Source: Bifidobacterium amazonense (GTDB lineage Bacteria > Actinomycetota > Actinomycetes > Actinomycetales > Bifidobacteriaceae). Taken from it: 64,000 bases of DNA. The stretch is from positions 21,813 to 85,812 of the forward strand of contig NZ_JAFEJT020000007.1 in NCBI RefSeq assembly GCF_018555435.2. Reading direction: 5' to 3'. How positions within the stretch are numbered: position 1 is the stretch's first letter; every line of letters starts with the position of its first letter. The notes beneath the pieces are model-generated. The model was not told where the DNA came from and ran no database searches. It worked only from the letters and a program-made list of their open reading frames with translations. The position numbers and the translations under genes were made by a program. Shown here piece by piece: positions 8,486 through 18,378 of the stretch.

Positions 8486-9899
8486 GGCCACCGTGCGCGT
8501 GCTGCTTGCGCACCGCACGTACATCATCATCTATCTCGTGCTCATGGGCGTCATGATGCTCATGCTCAGCTGGTCGCAGATCACCGCCGCCAACCGGCCG
8601 GTGGCCGACACGTACGAGCCGGCCAAGGTGAACGTCGCCGTCGTCGACCGGGATGCGGACCGCGGCGGCATCGCGGACGGGCTGCGCGACTATCTGACCG
8701 AATCGGCCGCGCTGGTCGAACTGGACGACGATCCCGAATCGCTGCAGCGGGCCGTCGCCTCGAACTGGACGGATCTCATCGTCATCATCCCGGACGGCTA
8801 TGCGAACCGGTTCCTCGCCTCCGCGCGTTCCGGCGACGACATGCCACGGGTCGAGACGGTCACCAGCTACACGTCGGGCGCCGGCACGATCGGCACCATG
8901 AACGTGAACGGGTTCCTCTCGCTCACGCGGATCGCGCTGATCGGCGAACACGCAAGCGTCGACCAGGCACAGCTCAAGGCATGGTACGAGCGCATGGCGG
9001 GCGGCGCGAATGCCGGGGGAGCCGCTGCCGGTTCGTCCACGTCCGATTTCGACGCGGATCTCGACTCGCTGCCGGAAGGCTCGATCTCCGACCTGACGAT
9101 GGATGACGTGCGGCAGGCCGCCGTCGCCGCCGCGAAGACGGCCCACGACGCGGACGTCAACCGTCCGGTCGCGGTGGACCGTTCCACGTCGCGGGACAGC
9201 CGGGATGCCGGTGCGGTGAATCCCGTCGCATCCGGATTCGGCGACACGATGAAGACCGCGCTCTACCCGCTGTTCCTCACGCTGAGCGTGTGCGTGAGCT
9301 TGGTGGCGCGCGTGTTCGGCACCGGCGAACTGAGGCGTCGTCTCGCGGCGTCCCCGGTGGCGGGGGCGATCGGGCTGAAGCGCATGGGCGTGCTGTGCTG
9401 CTTCGCCCTGCTGATCTGCGTGGCCTATCTGGCGGCCGCCTTGGGATTGACCGTCGCCATCGGAGCCGACGTCTCCTCGTTGCCGCCGGCCGGCGTGGCG
9501 ATGACGTTCGCATCGGCCTGCATGTTCAGCCTCATGTGCGTGGCATGCGGATTCATGCTCGGCGAATTCGGCGCGTCCGACATGGTCGCCAACGGGTTCG
9601 CCAACGTGTTCGGCCTGCTCATCATGTTCACGTCGGGCATCTCGTTCCCGATCAGCATGATGCCCGACACGGTCGTCGCGTTCGTCAAACTGACGCCCGG
9701 CTGGTGGTACACGTCGTCGATCGACATGGCGCTCGGCGTCGGAACGGACGGGATGGACGCGCTCGGATGGCTGGGAGGCGTCGGCATCATCGCCCTGTAC
9801 TCGGTGACGTTCGTCTGCATCGGCCTTGCGGTGGGTCAGGTCCGCCGGGCGAAGCCCGTGGCCGCGGCGCCGGCGCTCACCCAACTGGCCGAGGCGTGA
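8472..9899 (+). CDS. ABC-2 type transporter permease, second subunit
   Basis: A 475-residue paralogue of the preceding permease with the same layout: helix at about residues 17-36, extracytoplasmic domain at about 45-255, then six C-terminal helices ending in a short basic tail. The RBS CAGGAGG lies inside the end of the upstream gene, just before the ATG. The extracytoplasmic domain ends in a Ser/Asp/Arg-rich stretch. It is the last gene of the operon; the next gene is convergent only 15 nt away, with no clear terminator hairpin in the gap. Confidence 0.88.
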   Translation: MNTYKATVRVLLAHRTYIIIYLVLMGVMMLMLSWSQITAANRPVADTYEPAKVNVAVVDRDADRGGIADGLRDYLTESAALVELDDDPESLQRAVASNWTDLIVIIPDGYANRFLASARSGDDMPRVETVTSYTSGAGTIGTMNVNGFLSLTRIALIGEHASVDQAQLKAWYERMAGGANAGGAAAGSSTSDFDADLDSLPEGSISDLTMDDVRQAAVAAAKTAHDADVNRPVAVDRSTSRDSRDAGAVNPVASGFGDTMKTALYPLFLTLSVCVSLVARVFGTGELRRRLAASPVAGAIGLKRMGVLCCFALLICVAYLAAALGLTVAIGADVSSLPPAGVAMTFASACMFSLMCVACGFMLGEFGASDMVANGFANVFGLLIMFTSGISFPISMMPDTVVAFVKLTPGWWYTSSIDMALGVGTDGMDALGWLGGVGIIALYSVTFVCIGLAVGQVRRAKPVAAAPALTQLAEA

Positions 9900-9914
9900 T
9901 CCGAGGATGCCTCC

Positions 9915-11405
9915 TCACGAGGAGCGGCTGAGGTTCAGCCGGTACCGCTGATCGGGGTCATCCTGGAACCGCACCGGGGTGACCCTTCCCTCGCGCAGCA
10001 GCTCGCGCAGGCCGGCGGTGGCGGCGAGCGGCGTCAGCTGCAGCTCGCGCATGATCTCCTTGGCGCTCATCGCCGAATGACGTTCCAGCACGGTGGTGAT
10101 CGCCTTGGAAACGTCACCGGGAGAGCCAAGCCGTGCGGTGCGCTGCTTGGTGATCGTCATGGTGAACGTGTTGATCGTGTTCACCGTGGTCGCCGGCTCG
10201 ATGCCGGCCTCGCGCAACGCGGCGGCGATGCGCTGGTAGCCGTCGCCGCCCTCCGGGTTCACGTACCCGCCTCCCGGATACGGGGTCGATTCGAGCAGCG
10301 TGAACAGGAACTGGTTTCGGGTCGACTGGAACGGCGTTCCGGACACCGGATGCGGGTCGGTGAGCACGTCGTGCGTGACGGTGCCGTACAGGCCGCCCGG
10401 ATTGGCGATTTCGATGCGGTCGGTGAACACGTTGACGTGCACCTGCGTGCCGCGCGCGTCGGGGGAGTAGTCGCGGTGGGTGAGCGCGTTCGCGATGGCC
10501 TCGCGCAGCACGACGGGCGGATAGTCCGGCTTTTTGGCGCCGATCCAATGCATCAGCGATTCGACCGCGTCGTCGATCATCACCGGGATCGGCCCGACGA
10601 TCGACCTGGAGGCGACCAGCCGTTCGTCGCCGCGGAACACGTCGTTGCGGCTGGTGCCGGGGAACACGGCGATCGTGATGCCCAGACGCGGATAATACTT
10701 CTGCGGGTAGCGTCCCAACGCCATCAACCCGGCAAGCGTCGGACGCAGGACGCCGCCGACGCTCGCCTCATCCGAATCGTCATGACGCAGCACCTGCAGG
10801 TCCAGCAGCGTGTCGGCGTCGCCTCGCCCGGCGAACACGTGCGGATGCTGTTCACGCACCCGCTCCAGCAGTCCGGACACGAGCACGGGATCCAGATCGT
10901 CGACCGTGGCGTTCGGCACGATGTCCAGATCGTAGGTGGGCTGCAGATGCTCCTCGATGAGCCGGTCCACCTCGTACGGGTTCATATGCCGGTCGCCGTC
11001 GCCGGTGCGGATGTACGAGCCGTTATATGGTCCCTGTTCGGTCAGATAGCACGGTTTGTCGCGCGGCAGCATCTCGTCCACGCGCGCGAACACGAGATTC
11101 GACCCCTCGAACGGGCAGGTCACGATCGTGGGCCTGACCGGCGGCGTCATCTTCTCGCACGCCTGGCTGAGCGACTCCTGCATGGCCCGTGCGTTGAAGC
11201 CCTCGACCGGCGTGAACCCGGCCTTCTCCGACAGCCCGAGGATGATCCAGCCGCCCGACCCGTTCGAGAACGCGGACAGCGTGTCGGTGATGGTCGACGA
11301 GATGCGCCGCTTGCACTCCTTGACCTCGCACTGCTGCGTGTCGTTGCCGATCAGACGCATCAGTTCGATCAGCTCGGTCATCTTCGCGGTGTAGTCGTCG
11401 GTCAT
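9915..11405 (-). CDS. AlbA_2/Schlafen-domain ATP-binding protein (RecG-like regulator family)
   Basis: A 496-residue protein. The N-terminal AlbA_2 (Schlafen AAA-like) domain has EVKECKR and the GSGGWIILGL strand. The middle contains LREAIANALTHRDYS and IEIANPGGL, which match the C-terminal ATP-binding domain of these putative regulators. The end looks like a winged helix (about residues 435-485, SAKEIMRELQLTPLAATAGLRE). ATG at 11405 is favoured over GTG at 11411 because AAGGAGG is seven bases from the ATG and only one from the GTG. It is a single gene on the minus strand. The cellular role is unknown; related proteins are annotated as regulators or defence-associated factors. Confidence 0.8.
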   Translation of the reverse strand: MTDDYTAKMTELIELMRLIGNDTQQCEVKECKRRISSTITDTLSAFSNGSGGWIILGLSEKAGFTPVEGFNARAMQESLSQACEKMTPPVRPTIVTCPFEGSNLVFARVDEMLPRDKPCYLTEQGPYNGSYIRTGDGDRHMNPYEVDRLIEEHLQPTYDLDIVPNATVDDLDPVLVSGLLERVREQHPHVFAGRGDADTLLDLQVLRHDDSDEASVGGVLRPTLAGLMALGRYPQKYYPRLGITIAVFPGTSRNDVFRGDERLVASRSIVGPIPVMIDDAVESLMHWIGAKKPDYPPVVLREAIANALTHRDYSPDARGTQVHVNVFTDRIEIANPGGLYGTVTHDVLTDPHPVSGTPFQSTRNQFLFTLLESTPYPGGGYVNPEGGDGYQRIAAALREAGIEPATTVNTINTFTMTITKQRTARLGSPGDVSKAITTVLERHSAMSAKEIMRELQLTPLAATAGLRELLREGRVTPVRFQDDPDQRYRLNLSRSS

Positions 11406-11483
11406 GGGCACGCCTCCTTGACACCATTGTGCCGCAGCGCGGGCCGCCTCGCCGTCGGTTCATGGAGAATTCACGTACAGGAA

Positions 11484-11513
11484 AGGCCTCCCTCCGTGAT
11501 CGGAGGGAGGCCT
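11484..11513. terminator. perfect 12-bp hairpin between two minus-strand genes
   Basis: AGGCCTCCCTCC and its exact complement flank a 6-nt loop. It lies between the AlbA_2 gene start (11405) and the permease stop (11593), in the right place to end the xpt-permease transcript. On the minus strand it is followed by TTCC, not by a real U-tract. Confidence 0.6.
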
Positions 11514-11530
11514 ATGGGCGACGGCTCTCA

Positions 11531-11627
11531 TTCATTGCCGTGGGCGGCGAGACAGCGCCTGTTATTCCTCGCCGTGGGCGGCGAGACAGTGCTTATTCTT
11601 CCTCGCCGCGAGCGGCGAGGAAGTGCT
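11531..11627. repeat. tandem degenerate repeats continuing the permease 3' end
   Basis: Three consecutive units of about 31-35 nt: 11593-11627 (which encodes the permease C-terminus and stop), 11562-11592 and 11531-11561. Each has a GCCG...CGGCGAG core followed by AGTGCT or AGCGCC. The coding unit contains an essentially perfect 12-bp palindrome (CTTCCTCGCCGC and its complement). The second unit keeps a 7-bp stem and the third only a 4-bp stem. Confidence 0.7.
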
Positions 11628-12942
11628 CCTCGCTCGGTAGGACGGCGTTGAGGATGACGGCGACGACGAAGGCGACGGCGATGCAGTTCGAGGCGAAGAT
11701 CTGCTGGAACAGGGCCGGGAACTGGCTGAAGATGTCGCTCACCTGCGTGAAGCCGATGCCGATCGTGAGGGAGAGCGCCGCGATCGTGATGTTGCGCTGC
11801 GAGAAGCCGGCCTCGGCGATCATCTGGAAGCCGGAGAGGATGATGTTGCCGAACATCATGATCGTGCAGCCGCCGAGCACGGCCTGCGGCAGCGAGTTGA
11901 ACACCTCGGCGATGGCCGGCACGAAGCTGGCGACCACGAGGATCAGGCCGCCGGAGAGGATCACCTTGCGGTTGACGACCTTGGTCATGGCCACCAGACC
12001 GATGTTCTGCGCGAACGAGGTCAGCGGCAGGCAGCCGAACAGGCCGGACACGGAGGAGATCAGGCCGTCGCCGGCGATCGCGCCGGCCGTCTCGCGCTCG
12101 GTGGGCTGGCGGTTCAGGCCGACCTTGGTCAGCGCGGCCGTGTCGCCCAGCACCTCGACCGAGGAGACGACGTAGAGCAGGCCGAGCGAGATGATCGAAC
12201 CCCAGTCGAACGTCGGCTTGAACGGCATGAACTGCGGCAGGGAGACGATGGCGAGGTTCTGGAAGCCGGAGAAGTCGACCTTGCCCATGGCAATCGCGAC
12301 CACGTAGCCCACGACGAGGCCGAACAGCACCGACAGCTGCTTGGCCGTGCCCTTCATGAGCAGCTGGAACGCGAGGCAGGCCACCAAGGAGATCAGACCC
12401 AGCGTCAGATTCTGCCAGCTGCCGAAGTCCTTCGCACCGGAGCCGCCGCCGAACGAGGTCGCGCCCACGTTGAGCAGCGAGAAGCCGATCGACGTGACGA
12501 CGATCGCGGAGACGATCGGCGGGACGAACCGGCGCCAGTACTTGGCGGTCAGACCCAGCACGAGCTCGAGCAGGCCGCCGACGATCACCGCGCCGACGAC
12601 CGCGCCGTAGCCCTTGTCCGCGGCGATCGCGCATGCGGCGGCCACGTAGGTGAACGAGATGCCGGTGACCATCGGCAGCCTTGAGCCGATCAGCCATGCG
12701 CCGTACAGCTGCAGGCAGGTGCCCAGGCCCGCGACCAGGAGGCCCGCCTGGATGATCGCCGCGGACTGGGCGGCGTCCATCTTCGCGGCGGACGCGACGA
12801 TGAAGATCGGGGCGAGGTTCGCCACGAACATGGCCATGACGTGCTGCAGGCCGAACGGGATGCCCTTCCAGAACGACACGGGCGCGTCGAGGCTGCTCAG
12901 CGCCTCGAACGAGACGGCTTCGGATTGCTTCTTCTCGGACAA
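11593..12942 (-). CDS. NCS2-family xanthine/uracil permease
   Basis: A 449-residue nucleobase:cation symporter with about 12-14 helices. Family features are the N-terminal GIPFGLQHVMAMFVANLAP motif, the STYxAAA-like VTGISFTYVAAACAI, and VEVLGDTAALT (helix 8 Glu region) with SFAQNIGLV (helix 10 region). No in-frame ATG precedes the conserved N-terminus. The TTG at 12942, preceded by AAGGAGAGAGG, is the best start and gives the sequence LSEKKQSEAV before the first helix. It lies 32 nt downstream of xpt on the same strand, so xanthine uptake is coupled to salvage to XMP. The 3' end is repeated in tandem just downstream. Confidence 0.9.
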   Translation of the reverse strand: MSEKKQSEAVSFEALSSLDAPVSFWKGIPFGLQHVMAMFVANLAPIFIVASAAKMDAAQSAAIIQAGLLVAGLGTCLQLYGAWLIGSRLPMVTGISFTYVAAACAIAADKGYGAVVGAVIVGGLLELVLGLTAKYWRRFVPPIVSAIVVTSIGFSLLNVGATSFGGGSGAKDFGSWQNLTLGLISLVACLAFQLLMKGTAKQLSVLFGLVVGYVVAIAMGKVDFSGFQNLAIVSLPQFMPFKPTFDWGSIISLGLLYVVSSVEVLGDTAALTKVGLNRQPTERETAGAIAGDGLISSVSGLFGCLPLTSFAQNIGLVAMTKVVNRKVILSGGLILVVASFVPAIAEVFNSLPQAVLGGCTIMMFGNIILSGFQMIAEAGFSQRNITIAALSLTIGIGFTQVSDIFSQFPALFQQIFASNCIAVAFVVAVILNAVLPSEEHFLAARGEEE

Positions 12943-12974
12943 GTCGGTTCCTCTCTCCTTATGCTTGCCTTGGA

Positions 12975-13556
12975 TCAGTGACGGAATTCGATCTCGCCGG
13001 TCTTCGGATCCATCGACTCGACGATCGCCAGCGAATCGACGTCGTAGCCCTCCTCGCGCAGCTGGTCGCCGCCGCCCTGGAAGCCCTTCTCCACGGCGAT
13101 GCCGATGCCCTCGACGGTCGCGCCCGCATGCTTGCAGATGTCGATCAGGCCGTGCAGCGCCTTGCCGTTGGCGAGGAAGTCGTCGATGAGCAGCACGTGA
13201 TCCTCGGGGCCGAGGTACTTGCGGGAGACGATCACCGGGAACTCGCGCTGCTTGGTGAACGAATAGACGGTCGTCACGTACTGGTCGCCGTCGAGGTTGA
13301 TCGACTGCGCCTTCTTGGCGAACACGACCGGCACGTTGCCGAAATGACGGGCCGCGACACACGCCATGCCGATGCCGGACGCCTCGATGGTGAGGATCTT
13401 GTCGATGTTTTTGCCGGCGAAATGCTCGGCCCACGCGGCTCCCATGGCGTCGTAGAGCGCCACGTCGCACTGGTGGTTCAGGAAGGCGTCGACCTTGAGC
13501 ACGTTGCCTTCCTTGACGGTTCCTTCCTTGCGGATGCGTTCCTCGAGTTCCTTCAT
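12975..13556 (-). CDS. xpt: xanthine phosphoribosyltransferase
   Basis: A 193-residue protein, the usual length for Xpt, which converts xanthine plus PRPP to XMP in purine salvage. The PRPP-binding motif is [15 protein letters not shown] (about residues 120-134), preceded by the hydrophobic strand PVVFAKK. The N-terminus [12 protein letters not shown] is typical of the family. ATG at 13556 has a GGGG-type RBS seven bases upstream. It is co-transcribed with the downstream permease. I saw no purine riboswitch in the 135 nt upstream; a weak TAAACT -10 is the only promoter-like element. Confidence 0.95.
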   Translation of the reverse strand: MKELEERIRKEGTVKEGNVLKVDAFLNHQCDVALYDAMGAAWAEHFAGKNIDKILTIEASGIGMACVAARHFGNVPVVFAKKAQSINLDGDQYVTTVYSFTKQREFPVIVSRKYLGPEDHVLLIDDFLANGKALHGLIDICKHAGATVEGIGIAVEKGFQGGGDQLREEGYDVDSLAIVESMDPKTGEIEFRH

Positions 13557-13679
13557 ACAACCCCTTTGCGTTGCGGTCGGCCAATGATGACGAACGGCCA
13601 GTTTACGCCGTGCAGATGACCTCGAACCGGTTGCCTGGGCCACTGCGCGAAGCCGGCCGGCATGTGTCTCGGGGTGTCG

Positions 13680-13685
13680 TAGTAT
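13680..13685 (+). promoter_or_regulatory. -10 element of a leaderless acyltransferase gene
   Basis: TAGTAT lies six bases before a GTG (13692) and nine before the ATG (13695) of the acyltransferase. No Shine-Dalgarno sequence can fit in between, so transcription should start at or within a few bases of the start codon. No clear -35 is visible. Confidence 0.5.
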
Positions 13686-13694
13686 TGCGGGGTG

Positions 13695-15599
13695 ATGGAA
13701 ACAGATCAGCAGGAAACAGCGCGGCCGCAGGGGCGGCCGCAGACCCCGGCCCGCGTGCGGTACCGCAGCATGGACGGCATCAAGGGGGTCGCCCTCATCG
13801 GCATCATTTGGTATCATCTTTCGCCCCTGTCGCTGCACGGCGGATTCGTGGGCGTGGACATGTTCTTCACGGTATCCGGCTTTCTGCTGGGGCTGAGCCT
13901 GCTGCGTGAATGCATCACGCGAGGTGCCGTCGATGTGGGGCGCTTCTATCTGCGACGCATCGTGCGCCTGTGGCCGGCCATGGTGTTCATGATCGCCGCG
14001 ACCGTCTCGCTCGGCTACCTGTTCGACCGCGACGCGCTGGTGGGCATCGCCGGCAAAAGCATCGCGGCCGTCACCTTCACCTCGAACTGGTATGAGATCT
14101 TCACCGGCGGCAGCTATTTCGCCTCCACGTCGCCGCAGCCGCTGCGCCACCTATGGTTCGTGGCGTTGCTCGCGCAGGTCACGATCGTGCTGCCGTGGCT
14201 CGTCATGCTGGTGCGCAAGACCGTGCCCGAACGGTTCCGCATCGCCGTGCCGTTGGCGCTGGCCGTGGCGTCCGCGCTGCTCATGTGGGTGCTGTACCGT
14301 CCCGACGTGGACCCGACCCGCGTGTACTTCGGCACCGACACGCATTGCTTCGGCATCATGTTCGGGCTGGCATTGGCATGGCTGGTGACCGAGTCGCAGC
14401 GGCACGAATGGCCGATCCCCGATGCGGCGCGTCAGGTCGCCCCGTGGCTGGCCACCGTCGCGCTGGTGTGGCTGATCGTGCTGATGATGCGCGTCGACCA
14501 GGACACGTCGGCGTTCCGCGGCGGACTGCTGACGGCGGCCGTGCTGTCCGTGGTGCTGCTGGCGGGCAGCATCACCGCGGACTCGTGGATGGAGAACCTG
14601 TTCGTCTGGCGCCCGCTGGCCTTGCTCGGCCGCTATTCGTACGGCATCTACCTGTGGCATTGGCCGTTGTTCCTGATGTTCCAGTCGCTGCTGCCCGGCT
14701 GGCGAGGCCGCGGCATGTGGCTGATCCGACTGCTGGCGCTCGTCTCGGCCGGCGTGATGACCGCTGTGTCATGGTGGCTGGTCGAACGTCCGCTGGCCCT
14801 GCTCATCGACCCGTCCGGCAAGACGGACGGTGACATGCACAAGGTGTTCGGCGTGGACCCGTCCGTGGCTCGCATCGTCGTCGCCGTGCCGTTGACGATC
14901 GCGCTCGTCGTCGGTTGCGTGTTCGGCTATCGCAACGCCCCCGCCAAGTCCAGTGTGCAGCAGATGCTCGAGGACAACCAGAGCGTGCTCGACCAGCAGG
15001 CGCACAAGCGCGCCTCCGACGCCAAGGCGGCCGCCGAGGCGAAGAAACGCGCCGCAGAAGAGGCGAAACGTCGCGAACAGGCGAAGGCCGAAGCCGAAAA
15101 GACGCTCAAGGGCGATCAGGTCACCGTGATCGGCGATTCGGTGACCGTCGGCTCGTCCCCGGCGCTCAACGACCTGCTGCCCGGCATCGTCATCGACGCG
15201 AAGGTGTCGCGCTTCGTGCGCGACGCGCCCGACATCGTCTCCAATCTCAAGGCGCAGGGCCAGCTGCACAAGTACGTCGTCGTCTCGCTCAACACGAACG
15301 GCAATGTCACCACGCAGGACTACGAGGACATCGCGGCCGCGGCGGGCGACGGCCATGTGCTCGTCATCGTCAACGGCTACGGCGACCGCACCTGGATCCC
15401 CACGGCCAACCAGGCCGCCGTCGACTATGTGCGCACGCATCCGTCGAGTGCGACGATCGCCGACTGGAACAGCGCGATCGGCGCGCACACGGACATGCTC
15501 ACCAGCGACGGCATCCATCCGGAGCCGGAAGGGCAGAAGCTGTACGCGCAGACCGTCAAGGACGCGATCGTCGGCTGGATCGCCGACCACGCCGACTGA
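13695..15599 (+). CDS. acyltransferase-3 / SGNH-hydrolase membrane protein (OafA-like)
   Basis: A protein of about 634 residues. The N-terminal half is an acyltransferase-3 domain with about ten helices; it carries the conserved [16 protein letters not shown] start and [13 protein letters not shown] basic Lys/Ala/Glu coiled coil follows (about residues 425-475). The C-terminal extracytoplasmic SGNH domain has GDSVTVG (nucleophile Ser), SLNTNG, and DGIHPEPEG with the Asp and His. Such fusions O-acetylate peptidoglycan or surface polysaccharides. The start is uncertain between GTG 13692 and ATG 13695 because there is no RBS. It is a single gene between xpt (divergent) and pcrA. Confidence 0.88.
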   Translation: METDQQETARPQGRPQTPARVRYRSMDGIKGVALIGIIWYHLSPLSLHGGFVGVDMFFTVSGFLLGLSLLRECITRGAVDVGRFYLRRIVRLWPAMVFMIAATVSLGYLFDRDALVGIAGKSIAAVTFTSNWYEIFTGGSYFASTSPQPLRHLWFVALLAQVTIVLPWLVMLVRKTVPERFRIAVPLALAVASALLMWVLYRPDVDPTRVYFGTDTHCFGIMFGLALAWLVTESQRHEWPIPDAARQVAPWLATVALVWLIVLMMRVDQDTSAFRGGLLTAAVLSVVLLAGSITADSWMENLFVWRPLALLGRYSYGIYLWHWPLFLMFQSLLPGWRGRGMWLIRLLALVSAGVMTAVSWWLVERPLALLIDPSGKTDGDMHKVFGVDPSVARIVVAVPLTIALVVGCVFGYRNAPAKSSVQQMLEDNQSVLDQQAHKRASDAKAAAEAKKRAAEEAKRREQAKAEAEKTLKGDQVTVIGDSVTVGSSPALNDLLPGIVIDAKVSRFVRDAPDIVSNLKAQGQLHKYVVVSLNTNGNVTTQDYEDIAAAAGDGHVLVIVNGYGDRTWIPTANQAAVDYVRTHPSSATIADWNSAIGAHTDMLTSDGIHPEPEGQKLYAQTVKDAIVGWIADHAD

Positions 15600-15702
15600 C
15601 CGGCCCCGGCCGCGAGACCGGCGTCGCTGACCGCGACATATGGTAGACAAGTAAGGCCGCGGAGCAACCCGCGGCCGCAGGACACAGAACAAGGGGAGCA
15701 GC

Positions 15703-18378
15703 GTGCAGCAGGATCCGGATCTCATCGCAAGAAGCGCGAACGAACTCGTCGGCGACCTCAACCCGCAGCAGGCGGAGGCGGTCCAGTACCGCGGGCCGGC
15801 CCTGCTCATCGGCGCGGGCGCCGGCTCCGGCAAGACGCGCGTGCTCACGCGGCGCATCGCCTACATCCTCAGCCAGTTCGGCGCATGGCCCAGCCAGATC
15901 CTCGCCATCACGTTCACCAACAAGGCCGCCGCCGAAATGCGCGAACGACTCGCCGCGCTCATCGGACCCGTGGCCGAACGCATGTGGGTGTCGACGTTCC
16001 ATTCCGCCTGCGTGCGCATCCTGCGCCGCGACGGCAAGTCCATCGGCCTCGACCCCGGCTTCTCGATCTACGACACGGCCGACTGCGAGCGTCTCGTCAA
16101 GCTCATCGCCGCCGACCTCAACATCGACGTCAAGCGGTACACGCCGCGAGCCATCCTCTCGCGCATCTCCGACTACAAGAACAACCTCGAAGGCTGGCAG
16201 GACAAGCTGCGCGAGCAGGCGCCCGACTACCGTCCCGGACAGCGCGGCTACCAGATCGGCAATCCGGGCAACGCCGAAGCGCTGTACGCGGTCGTCTACG
16301 CCGAATACCAGCACCGGCTCGCCGCGGCGAACGCCGTCGACTTCGACGACCTGATCGGCCGCACCGTCGAACTGCTGCGCCGCGACCCGGCCGTGGCCGA
16401 CTACTACCGGCACAAGTTCCGTTATATTCTCGTCGACGAGTACCAGGACACCAACCACGCGCAGTACGTGCTCGTGCGCGAGCTCGCCGGCGTGGACGCG
16501 GCCAAGGGCGCGCCGGTTCCGGCGGACATGCCGTATGCCGGGCGCGAGGGACAGGCGTGGATCACCGTCGTCGGCGACTCCGACCAGTCGATCTACGCGT
16601 TCCGCGGCGCCGACATCCGCAACATCCAGGACTTCGAGCAGGACTTCCCGAACGCGAAGACCATCATGCTCGAACAGAACTACCGTTCCACGCAGACCAT
16701 CCTCGACGCGGCGAACGCGGTCATCTCCAACAACGAGGGCCGCAAGCCGAAGAAGCTGTGGACCGCACTCGGCAAGGGCGAGCCGATCGTCGGCTATGCG
16801 GCCGACAACGCGCAGCAGGAGGCCGCGTGGATCGCCGGCGAGATCGCGCGCCTGCACGGCGAGGAGGCCATCGCATACTCCGACATGGCGGTCATGTACC
16901 GCGCCAACGCGCAGTCGCGCTCGCTCGAGGAGGCGCTCATCAACGCGGGCCTGCCCTACCAGCTGGTCGGCGGCACGCGCTTCTACGAGCGTCGCGAGAT
17001 CAAGGACGCCATCGCCTACCTGCAGGCCATCGTCAACCCGGCCGACGACGTGAACATGCGGCGGATCCTCAACGTGCCCAAGCGCGGGCTCGGCGCGCGG
17101 GCCGAGGCGATCGTCGTCGGATACGCCGACATGAACGCGATCCCGTTCTACGCGGCCGTCGAACGGCTCGACTCGATCGAAGGCGTGCCCACGCGCACCG
17201 CCAACCAGCTGCGCGCCTTCCGCGACCTCATGGACGGGCTGCGCAAGTTCGCCGCCGATCCGGCCAACCGGCCGAGCGACATCGTGGCGGAAGTGCTCTC
17301 CAAGTCCGGGCTGCTCGACGAACTGCGCAAATCCGAGGACCCGCAGGACGCCTCGCGCGTCGAGAACCTTTCGCAGCTGCAGTCCGTGGCCGCCGAATTC
17401 GAACAGAACACGCCCGACGCGACGCTCGCCGGCTTCCTCGAGACCACGGCGCTCGTCGCGGACTCCGACCAGCTGCCGGGCGAGGGCGAGGACTCCGGCA
17501 AGGTGACGCTCATGACATTGCACACCGCCAAGGGCCTCGAATACCCGGTCGTGTTCCTCACCGGCATGGAACAGGGCACGTTCCCGCATTCCAGGGCCAT
17601 GGAGGATGCGAGCGAGCTGTCCGAGGAGCGCAGGCTCGCCTACGTGGGCATCACGCGTGCCAAGCGGCGGCTGTACGTGACGCGTGCGGCCGTGCGCGCC
17701 CAGTGGGGACAGGCCAACGAGATGATGCCCAGCCAGTTCCTCGACGAGATCCCGTCCGATCTGATCGACTGGAAGCGTCGGGAGGCCGGCGTGGAGCGCA
17801 TGCGCGCGAACTGGTCGAACGGCGGGTTCGACGACGACGAGTTCGGCGGATGGGGCGACGACGACTTCGGCGGCACGACGTACGGCGGGTCGACGTACGG
17901 CTCCTCCTACGGTTCGTCCGAGTCGGCTTCCGGCTCGTCGTACGGGTCGGGGACGCGGAGATTCGGCGCGGGCGCCGGTTCGCGCTCCCGTGGAGGATCG
18001 GCGGGCGGCTCCCGCTCGGGTTCCGCCGGTTCGAACGGCCGTTCCGGATACGGTTCGCGTTCGTACGGGTCGTCCGGATCGTCGTACGGCTACGGTTCCG
18101 GCTCGGGATCGTCGTCACGCTCCGGACGCGTCACGACGCGACGGGTCGCGCCGAAGACCGGCGGTTCCGCATCGTCCGCCGCGCCGGGCGCACCCCGCGA
18201 CAACGGGCTGAACATCGCCGACTTCCACGTCGGCGACCGCATCACGCACGACATGTACGGTCTCGGCACCGTCGTCGACACGCTCGACAAGGGCGCCAAG
18301 TCGGTCATCACCGTCGACTTCGGCTCGGCCGGGACCAAGCGGTTGATGCTCAACCGTGCTCCGATCGAAAAGCTCTGA
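15703..18378 (+). CDS. pcrA: UvrD/Rep-family DNA helicase PcrA
   Basis: An 891-residue SF1A 3'-5' helicase for repair and for removing stalled complexes. Visible motifs are LNPQQAEAV (Q motif), GAGAGSGKTR (Walker A), ILVDEYQDTNHAQY (Walker B), VVGDSDQSIYAFRGAD, QNYRST, TLHTAKGLEYPVVFL and VGITRAKRRLY. Residues about 720-815 are a Gly/Ser/Tyr low-complexity linker with repeated SYGS-like units. The last ~45 residues (FHVGDRITHDMYGLGTV) are the Tudor-like domain that binds RNA polymerase in PcrA. The GTG start at 15703 has AAGGGGAG upstream. The final codons (IEKL-stop) and terminator hairpin are duplicated downstream. Confidence 0.96.
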   Translation: MQQDPDLIARSANELVGDLNPQQAEAVQYRGPALLIGAGAGSGKTRVLTRRIAYILSQFGAWPSQILAITFTNKAAAEMRERLAALIGPVAERMWVSTFHSACVRILRRDGKSIGLDPGFSIYDTADCERLVKLIAADLNIDVKRYTPRAILSRISDYKNNLEGWQDKLREQAPDYRPGQRGYQIGNPGNAEALYAVVYAEYQHRLAAANAVDFDDLIGRTVELLRRDPAVADYYRHKFRYILVDEYQDTNHAQYVLVRELAGVDAAKGAPVPADMPYAGREGQAWITVVGDSDQSIYAFRGADIRNIQDFEQDFPNAKTIMLEQNYRSTQTILDAANAVISNNEGRKPKKLWTALGKGEPIVGYAADNAQQEAAWIAGEIARLHGEEAIAYSDMAVMYRANAQSRSLEEALINAGLPYQLVGGTRFYERREIKDAIAYLQAIVNPADDVNMRRILNVPKRGLGARAEAIVVGYADMNAIPFYAAVERLDSIEGVPTRTANQLRAFRDLMDGLRKFAADPANRPSDIVAEVLSKSGLLDELRKSEDPQDASRVENLSQLQSVAAEFEQNTPDATLAGFLETTALVADSDQLPGEGEDSGKVTLMTLHTAKGLEYPVVFLTGMEQGTFPHSRAMEDASELSEERRLAYVGITRAKRRLYVTRAAVRAQWGQANEMMPSQFLDEIPSDLIDWKRREAGVERMRANWSNGGFDDDEFGGWGDDDFGGTTYGGSTYGSSYGSSESASGSSYGSGTRRFGAGAGSRSRGGSAGGSRSGSAGSNGRSGYGSRSYGSSGSSYGYGSGSGSSSRSGRVTTRRVAPKTGGSASSAAPGAPRDNGLNIADFHVGDRITHDMYGLGTVVDTLDKGAKSVITVDFGSAGTKRLMLNRAPIEKL

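Noticed and set aside
13557..13691. Purine riboswitch before xpt
   Set aside because: I looked for the paired stems and the conserved loop bases in this stretch on the minus strand and found none. The region is also short and shared with a divergent leaderless gene.
15556..17589. 677-codon open frame antisense to pcrA
   Set aside because: It runs in the shadow frame of a clear helicase gene; the sequence is Val/Asp/Arg/Gly-rich with no family motif, as expected from G+C-rich antisense frames.
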